Positions 18,701-31,512 of a stretch of DNA of 64,000 nt are shown piece after piece (positions within the stretch are counted from its first letter, which is position 1; every line of letters begins with the position of its first letter). The DNA is from Alviniconcha marisindica. Lineage: Eukaryota > Mollusca > Gastropoda > Provannidae. Made by a program: the position numbers and the translations under genes. The notes beneath the pieces are model-generated. The model had not been told where the DNA came from and made no database searches. It worked only from the letters and a program-made list of their open reading frames with translations. The DNA lies in contig JABMCL010002631.1 of the NCBI GenBank assembly GCA_018857735.1, forward strand, positions 610,001 to 674,000, written 5' to 3'.

Positions 18701-20865
18701 TGGAAGCAGAGAAGCAGAGCACAGTCAGTGTACTGGTTGTGTGTGTGACAAGGCTTGGGACAGGGTGACGCGCTTCTCTACATTACCCAACAGTGTGTGG
18801 GGGGGGGCACTCTTGGCAAACACCACCATGAGCAGTTCAGCTCTGGAAGCAGTAAAGCAGAGCACAGTCAGTGTACTGGTTGTGTGTGTGACAAGGGTTG
18901 GGAAGGGTGTGTGCTTCTCTACATTACCCATACCCAACAGTGGTGGGGGGAGGGCCAGGGTTGAGGGGGGGCGGAGGCACTCTTGGCAAACACTGTCATG
19001 ACAAGCTCAGCTCTGGAAGCAGAGAAGCCAAGCACAGTAGTGTACTGGTTGTGTGTGTGACAAGGGTTGGGAAGGGTGGTGTGCTTCTCTACATTACCCA
19101 TACCCAACAGTGCGTGGGGGGAGGGCCAGGGTTGGGGGCGGGGAGGCACTCTTGGCAAACACGCCATGAGCAAGCTCAGCTCTGGAAGCAGAGAAGCCAA
19201 GCACAGTCAGTGTACTGGTTGTGTGTGTGACAAAATTTGGGTGGTGTGCTTCTCTACATTACCCATACCCAACAGTGCGTGGGGGGAGGGCCAGGGTTGA
19301 GGGGGGGCGGGGAGGCACTCTTGGCAAACACTGCCATGAGCAAGCTCAGCTCTGGAAGCAGAGAAGCCAAGCACAGTCAGTGTACTGGTTGTGTGTGTGA
19401 CAAGGGTTGGGATAGGGTGGTGTGCTTCTCTACATTACCCATAAAAGTGCGTGGGGGGAGGGCAGGGTGGGGGGGGGGGGAGGCACTCTTGGCAAACACT
19501 GCCATGAGCAGCTCAGCTCTGGAAGCAGAGAAGCCAAGCACAGTCAGTGTACTGGTTGTGTGTGTGACAAGGGTTGGGATAGGGTGGTGTGCTTCTCTAC
19601 ATTACCCATACCCAACAGTGCGTGGGGGGAGGGCCAGGGTTGGGGGGGGGGGGGGGGGCACTCTTGGCAAACACTGCCATGAGCAAGCTCAGCTCTGGAA
19701 GCAGAGAAGCCAAGCACAGTCAGTGTACTGGTTGTGTGTGTGACAAGGCTTGGGACAGGGTGACGCGCTTCTCTACATTACAACCAACAGTGGTGGGGGG
19801 GGGGGGGGGGGTAGGCGAGTGTGTGGTGGGGGAAAGGGGGGGGGGGGGGTGGGGGGGGCACTTTTGGCAAACACCACCATGAGCAGTTCAGCTCTGGAAG
19901 CAGTAAAGCCGAGCACAGTCAGTGTACTGGTTGTGTGTGTGACAAGGGTTGGGACAGGGTGATGCGCTTCTCTACATTACCCATACCCAACAGTGTGTGG
20001 GGGGAGGGCCAGGGCTGGGGGGGGGGGGGGGGCACTCTGGCAACACTGCCATGAACAAGTTCAGCTCTGGAGGCAGAGAAGCCGAGCACAGTGAGTATAC
20101 TGGTTGTGTGTGTGACAAGGGTTGAGACAGGGTGATGTACTTCTCTACATTACCCAACAGGCAGAGTAACCGAGCACAGTCAGTGCACTGATTGTCTGTG
20201 GTGAGGGTTGGGACAGGGTGATGTGCTTCCATCACAGGAGACATAGCAAACAGCAGAGCGCTGACACACTACACACACACTCTACCCCCCCCCCCCCCCC
20301 CACTCCCCAAATGCACACACTCTGTCAGAGATATAAACAGCAGCGCATTGACATACTACATCCACACCACACCCAACCACACACTCCCTCACAAAACACA
20401 GCAAACAGTTGAGTGCTGACACTATACACACACTCTACTCACCCCCCCCCCCCACACACTCTACCCCCCCTCCCCACACACACTCCATCACAAGAGACAT
20501 AAACAGCACAGCTTTGACAGACTACATCCACACCACACCCACCACATGCTCCCTCACAGAAGACACAGCAAACAGCACAGCGCCGACACACTAGCCAACA
20601 CCACCACAGCTACAAGGGGTGAGCGTTGCACTCACCTCTACGGTGAGCCACCAGAGCCTCCACACTGCCGTGCAGTTTGTGCAGCTGATGGTCCAGGGCT
20701 TCAATCTGCTGCTGCTTCTCCTCAAACCACTGCAACACACACAGACACAGCGACGCCCACCTTTAGTAACGGCAGCTGAGCGAGCCCCCACAAGCACTGA
20801 GGGTAACAATTCAATTCACTCTTCAGGCTAACATGTAAATTGTGTGTGTGTGTGTGTGTGTGTGC

Positions 20866-20897
<32 letters not shown>

Positions 20898-21023
20898 TTA
20901 TATGTTGAGCCAGTTTCGAGATCAAAGGACTAGGTCTGGTCTTGAATAAAAATTGGTTCTGCCTTACACCTGTGCACACCTGTGTTGCCGAGTGTGCCTG
21001 AAATGTGGGGTATATATGCCACT

Positions 21024-21056
<33 letters not shown>

Positions 21057-24000
21057 TCCTTTTTGAGGATGCACCTCTGGTGGAGTTTATGTATCTTGTA
21101 TTGACACGCATGCCAGGTGAGAGTTACTGTAGGCAACTCGGGTTTCTGTTGTTGCGCTTGTGTGACATCTTTCGAGCACTAATTAACTCCCTTGGGTGTT
21201 GATGCTGAAAGTAACAGTTTAAGGGAAATGGTGGGACAAACAGCTAGCGCTCTGGCCAAGGCAAAGGGTGACATTAAGGAGAGCAAGCTACAGGCGATTA
21301 CTGCCATCACCGAGAACAAAGGAAAAAGGGTGGAAGACACAGTACACTCTTTGGCTGAGGCCAAGGATGCAGCCTTTTAGTGACAGCAACCTAGAGGGAA
21401 TCACTCCCATCACTGAGAATAGAGAGAAGTACTGGGCAGGTCTGAGGTGAAACAAAACAGCAACGGCCACTTGGTTAACCAAAATCTAAACCTCCCAAAT
21501 TAATGAGTGAGACAATGAAACTCAAACAAAGGTTTTGGAGGAGGACATGTAGCCGATGAAAGGGTGGGGGGTGGGGAACCAGTATAGAGAGGAACATTGT
21601 GATGCTAATAAATGCAAACCTGAAGCTGCCTCTAAACAGCACGTCCATTCTGAGACCAGTTTGAAAGGAATCACATAATCAGACTGAGACAGGGTTCACA
21701 GAAATCACACAAGATTGAGACCAGTTTCACAGAAATCGCACAAGACTGAGACCAGTTTGAAAGGAATCACACAATCAGACTGAGACCGGGTTCACAGAAA
21801 TCACACAAGATTGAGACCAGTTTCACAGAAATCGCACAAGATTGAGACCAGTTTCACAGAAACTGCACAAGACTGAGACCAGTTTCACAGAAATCACACA
21901 AGACTGAGACCAGTTTCACAGAAATCGCACAACCATGCTGAGACCAGTTCTAAAGAAATCACGCAACCACACTGACAGCAAATCTAAAAAAACACACACA
22001 GCCAGACCGAGACCATTTTTCACAGAAATCACACAACCAAGGCGAGACCAACTTTAAAGAGATCACACCACCAGACTGGGACCAGTTTTACAGAAATCAC
22101 CCACCCACACAGAGACTAGTTTCACAGGAATCCCACAATGAAAGTGAGACCTGTTTCACAGGAATCCCACAACCAAAGTGACCAGTTTCACAGGAATCAC
22201 ACAACCAAAGTGACCAGTTTCACAGGAATCACACAACCAAAGTGACCAGTTTCACAGGGATCACACAACCAAAGTGTCCAGTTTCACAGGAATCACACCA
22301 CCAAAGTGAGGCCTGTTACACAGGAATCACACCACCAAAGTGAGACCTGTTTCACAGGAATCACACAACCAAAGTGAGACCAGTTTCACAGGAATCACAC
22401 AACCAAAGTGACCAGTTTCACAGGGATCACACAACCAAAGTGAGACTGGTTTCACAGGAATCACACAACCAAAGTGAGACTAGTTTCACAGGAATCACAC
22501 AACCAAAGTGACCAGTTTCACAGGAATCACACCACCAAAGTGAGGCCTGTTACACAGGACTCAAACAACTAAAGTGAAGCCTGTTACACAGGGATCACAC
22601 AACAAAATGAGACCAGTTTCATGGGAATCACACAACCAGAGTGAGACCAGTTTTATAGGAATCACACAACCAGTGTCAGATGGCTTCACAGCAATCACAC
22701 AACTGTGCGCTGAGACTAGTTTCATGGAGAACACACAACCAAACTGAGACCAGTTTCACAGGAATCAGACAGACTGGGACTAATTTCACAGAAATCACAA
22801 CCAGATTGGGACCAGTTCTACAGAAATGGATCAAATGAGCATTGTCCATTACTTGGAATGCTTCCAAAGAAACACATACGCACATGAACTGCGACTGAAG
22901 CTGAACTGTTGATTTCACACAACAATATCCATATGCTGACTTGGATTAGAACAGAAATGCCAGCCACTCTGTCATAATCATGCAATCTCAGCAAAAGAGT
23001 AAACAGCCTTTGAGTATTTGGCCAGACAGATCCTCTAAAACCACTAGCTGTCTAACTCTTTTGAGACGAGAAGGTTGAACCTTGTTGGTCCGCCCAGACA
23101 CAGCATTCTGACCAGGTTTTAAAATTCTCAGAAAATTCACATCTGATTTCAGAACTGTGAACATTCACACAGGTTCTGAAGTATTTGCAGGCTATTATTA
23201 TGCAAAAAACAACCACCACCAACAGCAAAACTGGACTGAGCTTGCAATAATTCTGTCTGTATCTGTGCAGAACTCAAACGTACATGTATGCAAACAGCAT
23301 GTAAGTTGGTCCCCCCCCCCCCCCCCCCCCCCCATCACACGCACACTCACAAATCTGCTTGCAAATTTGGTCAAAATCAACAAAAGATACACATTTCATG
23401 GAGGACATTGTTTAGTGAAGTCGGTTTGGGATAGAGCGCGCGCACGCACACACACACACTCTCTCTCTCTCTCAAAAATGGACAGTGATTTTTGTGATAT
23501 GAGAGAGATCTCATATCACAAAAATCACTGTCCATTTTTGAGGTGTTTCTGAAGTGCAACCTGTATTACCACAGAGGCGTGTCACCAGTCGAAAGCGAAT
23601 TCCTTTGTAATTACAGTAAGCTACAGGTACTTCCTACTTAACAATAGCTCTGCGGGCCTGGAGAGGTCATGCACATGCTTGCAGCACCGCTAAGTACATC
23701 AGCAGGGCATGCTTCTAACAAGCGGTCACTAAATGTTGGCATAAAACTATGAACAACAGAAAACAGATGCATCATTCTCATACAAATGAAACTGATTACA
23801 CTGCACACAGCAAATCCCTCACCCACCCATGTCTTCCTACAGACACACTTTCCATTCTCATAAACACCGCACAAAGCAAACCCCTTATCCACCCCATCTT
23901 CCTACAAACAGACTTTCCATTCTCATAAACATTGCACAAAGCAAACCCCTCATCCACCCGCATCTTCCTACAGACATTCCATTATCATAAACACTGCACA

Positions 24001-27000
24001 GAGCAAACCCCTCATCCACACCCCTATCTTCCTACAGACTTTCCATTCTCATACCCACTGCACAGAGCAAAACCCCTCATCCACCCCATCTTCCTACAAA
24101 CAGACTTTCCATTCTCATAAACACTGCACAGAGCAAACCCCTCATCCACCCCATCTTCCTACAAACAGACTTTCCATTCTCATAAACACTGCACAGAGCA
24201 AACCCCTCATCCACCCTCCTATCTTCCTACAGATTTTCCACTCTCATAAACACTGCACAGGCCAAACCCCTCATCCACCCCCTCTATCTTCCTACAGATT
24301 TTCCACTCTCATAAACAGCGCACAGGCCAAACCCCTCATTTACCCCTGTCTTCCTACAGACTTCCCACTCTCATAAACAGTGCACAGAGCAAACCCCTCA
24401 TCCACCCCTGTCTTCCTACGGACTTACCACTCTCATAAACACAGCACAGAGCAAACCCCTCATCCACCCCTGTCTTCCTACAGACAGACCACCCCTGTCT
24501 TCCTACAGACTTCCCACTCTCATAAACACAGCACAGAGCAAACCCCTCATCCACCCCTGTCTTCCTACAGACAGACCACCCCTGTCCTCCTACAAACAGA
24601 CCACCCCTGTCTTCCTACAGACTTCCCACTCTCATAAAGACAACACAGAGCAAACCCCTCACCCACCCCTGTCTTCCTACAGACAGACCACCCCTGTCAT
24701 CCTACATACTTCCCACTCTCATAAACACAGCACAGAGCACACCCCTCATCCACCCCTGTCTTCCTACAGACTTCCCACTCTCATAAACACTGCACAAAGC
24801 AAACCCCTCACCCACCCCTGTCTTCCTACAAACTGACTTCCCACTCTCGTAAACACTGCACAGAACAAAGCCTGTTAACAAACTTTAATAATAATAATAA
24901 CGGATATTTAGAGCACCTAACCTGCACAGGCCCTAAGCGCTTACACATTCTTTAAATGTACATCTTTTCAGAATTCAATGCACACAACACAAACGCACAC
25001 ACACACACACACCACGCAAGTATGCAAGCACACACACACAACACACACACACACTCTGGTATATCAGGGCAATGGAGATTGGGACTGAAGAAAAGGTTTT
25101 TAAAAAGAGAAAGGTTTTCAAGGAAAATTTAAAAGAACTGACAGAGGTAGAAGGATGGACAGAAACATGGAGCTGGTTCCAGATAACTGGAGCCTAGTAA
25201 AGAGAAAGAGCGCTGACTTCCATAATTATGGTTGGTGTAAAAGGATCTCTGAAAAGAAGAAGAAGAAGAAGAAAAAAAAGGACAGTTCCCAAGGACTGTC
25301 AAATGTCTGCCTTTCAGTTCACACCTATTGGATTAGTGGGTCACTGTGGAAGACTGTGGCCCATTGAGTGCTGGCTCTTGGTCAAAAGCAAACATCATCA
25401 TGACAAAGCAGCCAGGGATTGTCATTTTTTTGCTTTAGAAAAGTCATATTACCAACCGAAGTGTCACACACCCACACACACACACAAATATAAAAATAAT
25501 TTTGTTTGTTTGTTAATAGCATCAACTATGACAGCATTCTACATCAGTTTCACAAAATAAGTTTTCAGTTAAATTATTTATGACAGTAATGAATCAACCT
25601 TTCTCATGCATGGCTATTTTATACCAAAATAATTCATTCCGCTAACAACTGTATGATTCTGGTTCTTATTCCATGAAAATGTTTTAATAGTTGCATTTCT
25701 GCCACCACCCCCCAAAACAAATTGAGAAAAAAAGACCACAATACACACACAAAAAGTCTGACGTTGGTTGGTTGTCTGAGGCAGCAGATGAAATACAGGA
25801 CTACAAAATCAAGAGAAAGAGAAGCAAAACTTCTTTATGCACGTAACAGTTATAGTGAATAAAACCATACGCAGCTCACTGAATATTACAATAAATCACC
25901 ACAGTGAAAGCATTTTCAAGGGCAAAACGCAAAGAAGAGCAACAATCCCTAAAACTAAGCACAACAAAGCAAACATGCAGAATCCACACGCAAATCTTTT
26001 GAATTTAGAATAAAAGGGCAGCTCTGGGGGAACTGATGCACCCAATAGGCTCTTTATGAAGGGAGTAGGGCTTTCTCTCTCTCTCCCCCCCCCCCCCCCC
26101 CCCCCTTCTTCTTCTTCTGTCGATTTACCTGTTAAGTCCCATCTAAAGCCTCACTTGTTATTTTCTACCTTGCCTAATCTTACATCCCCCCCCCGCCCCC
26201 CCCCCCCCCCCCCCCCCACCAAAAAAAAAGAAAGAAAAAAAGAAAGAAGGAGGACTGCATGTACAAAACATTGCCTTGTGTTACATTCACAGCTGGCCTG
26301 ATGTCTACTACAGCCTCTTTGTCTTTCCCCAGAAAATGAACGGGCAGCTCTCATTCCCAAAACAGCTTTCAGCTTACTCCTCATTCACTTGCCACTGTTA
26401 ACTTGAAATTCAACAGAAACGCAATGAAACAGGCACAAGAGGCATTACTAAAGAAAAACCATCACGGGCACAATTTTTAACATGACTGTATTTAACAATC
26501 ATACCAAGTTTAGACTTGATCGATTGGATATATGAACATACGTAGAAACAGATTCATCAGTTTCATCTTTCCATCACTTTCTGTGATCTTGAAGCTGAAG
26601 GTAATAAAGCTGGCATGAATGGCTAGAGATCAGTGCTACATCACCGTGCAAAGACTGAAATGAAAGCCTTTGCCGTAACAGTGTCTGAGAAAAGGGGACA
26701 GAGAGAAAAAAAAAAAAAATCAAACTGAAGTTTTGGTGATGCCATGGGATGCATCTTCATTAAAAAATAATTTTAAAATGATGTAAAAATCGAAAATAGC
26801 GTGCTATCTGTAATCTAGTCTGTGTACTAATATAAAGTTTGAACTTGATCAGATATGAACTTACAGAGAAATAAACTGTCTGCTGCAGCTGTTAAGTGTT
26901 CGACAAGGACATTCGTCACGTTTGTAGTGTCCATGGTAAAAGAATTTCCATGCTTGAACCACCTGACACTGGTCATTGCATTGACTCATGCAAGTCAAAA

Positions 27001-30000
27001 AGCTAAAATTAAGGTTTTTACCTCAGATGACAAGACTGTTTTATGGCTGTGCACAAAATGTTCATGCAAGTCAAAAAACAACAACAAATAAGAAAAGCTA
27101 GTCAACACATTGAAAACAAACAGTTAACAACAAGAAAATCAAGAAGAAAAAACAAAGAAAAAAACAAACGGTGGTCCAATTCTTGTGTTTTTTGGTCTTA
27201 ATTTTGTTTAAAGATTCATGCTTCACTGTCATTAAAAACGGGTGAGAAGAAGAACAAGAACATGACTAAGGTTTTCACATATTTACGAACAGTAAACAGC
27301 CCTCTAAGTTTACAAACACAGTGGATATAATAGGACACAATTGAATCTGTGTCCTGAGAGTGGAGGGGAAGGGGAGAGGGGGAGGACCGATGAATTAGAG
27401 AGCGTGCACTATTCAAAACGATGGAGCGGAATTGCTATAAGCCACAGAACAATTAATGTCTAGCCCTCAAGAAACATTCCAAGCAAACCAGGACAAAGAC
27501 AAGCATCTACAAGCACTAGTTTGCCAACTCAACCCACCCCTCTTCCTCTCTCAAGAAAGCAACCTTGGTTGGTGCTGACAGAAAGAAATGCTTTTACTGC
27601 CTGATGTGCTACTCTATGACAAATGCATGACCACCTACTCAAGACAAAAACAAAACAAGAAGACAACAACAACAAAAGCAAGCAAACAAAAAACTACCAA
27701 AAAACAACAACAAACCAAAAAACAGACCTTTAATTAAACACATTTTAAATGCACAATCATTTCCTGCAAGCTTGTTTCCAAGTTGATTCTACCATCAAGG
27801 CAAGAGCTCTCCTTTATATCTTCCAAATGAATATTTTCATCTTGAATAGCAGCCATTGGTGAAACTTGTTCAAGAATCAATCAAAACTGCTTTCACTTCT
27901 TTCAAGCAAAAGATGCAAAGCCCTACTGAATTCAAGATGCACATGTTTAACACAGTAACAGCCAAAATGAATGTATCATTTTCTGTCCTTCTGCCAAAAA
28001 TGCTTGGCATACATCCAACTCCTCAGCTAACAGGAAACGGATCGTACCAGGGAGAACCAAAAAACACTGGGGCACTTCACAACACTGGAGGCAAGCAGAA
28101 AAAGAATTACAATACCTCCAAGTGAAAACTCCGCTGGTCAGAAGGAGATCGAGGTAGGATTGAGCAAAAATAAGTATGAAGATAAAGCCCCCAAGACTGT
28201 ATGTACATAGAGATAGCAGTTGGCAAAAAACATGACGGACATACAGCACGCATACACCATACTGCACACCTTTCAGCCAATCATCCAAACAGCCCAACAG
28301 AAACACACAACAAAGATACATCACAGCCCTTTAAGTTAATGTTCTGGACTGAAGTGAGTTTTACTATCAGTCACATACATTTTAAAACTAAAATGCCCTC
28401 AAAGAGGTGTTAAAGTTACAACAAAATAATGACAAGTACTGATAATCTGGAAAATCTAAAAGCACATCTTGAGCAAAAAAGCGATGTAAAACAACTTAGA
28501 GGGCTGCTTGGAACTTTGTGAAAACACAAAATGACCACAAAATAAATAATCATTTAAACTTTCCAATACATTCTCTTTTTCAACACAAACTGAAAACCAA
28601 ATCTATCCACCTATTCTGTGATAAACACACATGTGGTTACAGACTAAAACTGAAAGTAAAAAAATGTAGATCACCCCCAAAAAAACAATCAAGTACCGAA
28701 ACAAACAGGAGAATGAGAGGAGAAAAACAAACAAAACAAAACAAAACAGACAGTTGGTCTAATCTTTTTATCATACATCAATCTTACAAGATCATCATTA
28801 AGTTTCAAACTCAAACATATTTGTACACGTCACTTAATGATATAATGATTTTAGTATGATCATACCAACCTCACTTAAAATTGAAAACTCAGGCACATTC
28901 CTACTGTGCACTTAATCAGTTTGAATGATTCTGAGCAAGTTTCTACAGAAGTAAAAGAATATACATTGACACTGGTGTTTTGTCTATCTAGTAAACGGGG
29001 GGAGAGAGGGGGGCCTGCAGAACACTTTGCTACAAACAACAAGCAGGCACAAACTCATAAACTGTCAGTCTCAGCTCTAATCTTACCGAGTAATTAAAGC
29101 CAGCATGAAACAAATAAGCTAACAAAAACAAAACAAAAAATGCAAAGAAATAAACAGGAGCAAATACTAATACACATAGACAGAAACACAACTGAAACCA
29201 AGCAACAAAACAGAGATAGAAAAAAATGTCACAGCACATGAAACTTCAACACAATGCACACAAATCCCTAAAACTTTTCTGCAACACCATCTACTCCTTG
29301 AATTGTGTCATGTATCCAACACAATGTGCTCAGCCAACCAGTTTATTTTGATTTTGAATATATACCAACCAAAACTAAGTAACACTCTGTAATTCAGAAA
29401 TGAAAAGAACAAAATCGAGAACACAGCAGAAGACATGATAAGAGGAGGAAAAAGGAGAAGCAATTATTAAATGCACTGGTGGAAAAGGAGAAGAATCTAT
29501 TAAATGCACTGATGAAAAAGGAGAAGAAATTATTAAATGCATATCAAGGCCCATCTAATAAGCAATGCAAGAGCCCTCAAGAAATGCTGATTGTTTTAAA
29601 TACTACACAACTATTGACAAAAATCAAGAGACTGTTTCAAATACTACACAACTATTCACACAAATCATCACACCCAGAAGGAAAAAACAAACAAAAAACA
29701 AAACAAACCCTTTGGTAACCCAAGAAACAATACCTAGTTAAAACATAACCAGCTATGCCAGACACGGGTCTGAAATTTGGAAGCGCCCACCATTTCTTGG
29801 AAAGTTCCTCTCTTTCTTTCTATCAAATGCTCAGTGTTCATTGATTATTTTGAATCAAATTTAAAACCACATTAAAAATAAACTAGACCCTCCCAGGAAG
29901 TCTGCATCTGCCTTTGTGCTGATGACTTTATCTAATTCTTCTTCTTCTGTTGCTTTATGTCCACAGAGACCATAAGGACTATTAAGGACAGGGAGCCCAG

Positions 30001-31479
30001 GATGGCCACCTCCACTTTCACACAGCTCCTGAACTCAGACTTTATCAACATTTTCTCCCTGATCCTCAAGGTGTACTCCTCAGCACATGTACACGCACAG
30101 CACGCATGCCGGGTAATAATAATAATTCATTTTTGTGAAATAATGCTTCCATGATTAACAGCCTTAAATTTTCTAAAGTAAGATTACAGTAACTAATATT
30201 AATAATAGGAGCCACCCTCAAGAAAGGAAGGGAAGAAGAAAAGAAAAAAGAAAAAAAAAGAGAGAAAGAGAGAGTAAAAAAGAGGGGAAAAACTGTACAT
30301 AAATGAGTAGACAAATGAAAATACAAAACTTGAGCAGTAAGTTATGACAGAACAAAACAGCAACAAAAAAGAACACACCAAAGGGAAAATATGATATGGA
30401 TGAAAAAAGTCTCGTAAATCTATACTAGGAACTAGCCAAAATACAAAACAATCACAAGTATTCAAGACAGGTATGTTTATACAGCTCAGTAGGTTATATA
30501 CTCAGTGACTGAGATAAGCAGAGGCACAAGCGACCATCAGAGCACGAAACTGAGGCCCAACTCTCCAACCTGCAACATCTTCATGCTTGGTTGGTCTCAC
30601 ATCAAGGCTTGAGGAATACAATGCACAAATTGTTCACATTTTATACGTATAAAACAGCTAAACTTCTTCTCCCTCAGCTGTCAGCATAGACCTCAAGTTT
30701 AACTGTTCCAGGTGTGGCTTATACTTGACAAAAACAAGACAGCAGAATCACCGTAATTTTGTTACGCTTACAACCCCGTGCAAAATCGTTCACGTTTTAT
30801 AAGTCTATCAAAACAGCAAAGCCTTTTCTCACTCAGCCTAAACCTTAAGTTAAACTGTTATATAAATGTGGCTTGTTCTTATTTATCTTAACAAAAACGA
30901 GGAGCAGTGTCGTCACCGATTTGTTTTATTGCTACAACCCTGTGCAGGTTCTTCCCTTGCAAGTCTTCAGCAAAGCCAAAAAGTCCTACTCTTCCGACGA
31001 GCACTTCTGCAGTCAACCAAGATTGAGCACGTTAATTTATGCATGTGCCAAATTACCATGACCACCGATCTGGCAAAAGTTTCAACAAGACATTGGTTCA
31101 GACGAGTAAGCATTTGTGTTTCTGTTCTTCTGTCGCGAAGTGGTTTCTGAAGATGTGGCCTGACCTTTAAGATATTTAGTTTACAGAAGCACAGCTTTGC
31201 CTTGTTCAATGGCTCAGTACACTGTGCTGTAATTTACAAAGTGCTTTATTTGAAATGTTCTTTCCGCTCTCCTGTCCAGTTTAAACTATCTAAAGTTTAT
31301 AATGTTTATAATATAGTTTATAATAAATATTAAATAAATTTTAATAATAAGATAATGGTAATTTAAGCTATAATAATTAAGGTTCTGTTTGCTGAAATGT
31401 ATGCTAATGTAGTTTTTGTGATAAGATGATTGTACAGTGCAGTGAGTTTAACTCTGGTTAAAGAACAGCGCTTTATAAG

Positions 31480-31512
<33 letters not shown>

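Noticed and set aside
21640..22810. Regular ~32-bp repeats that could suggest a CRISPR array
   Set aside because: Units are directly adjacent without unique spacers, the genome is eukaryotic, and no cas genes are present.
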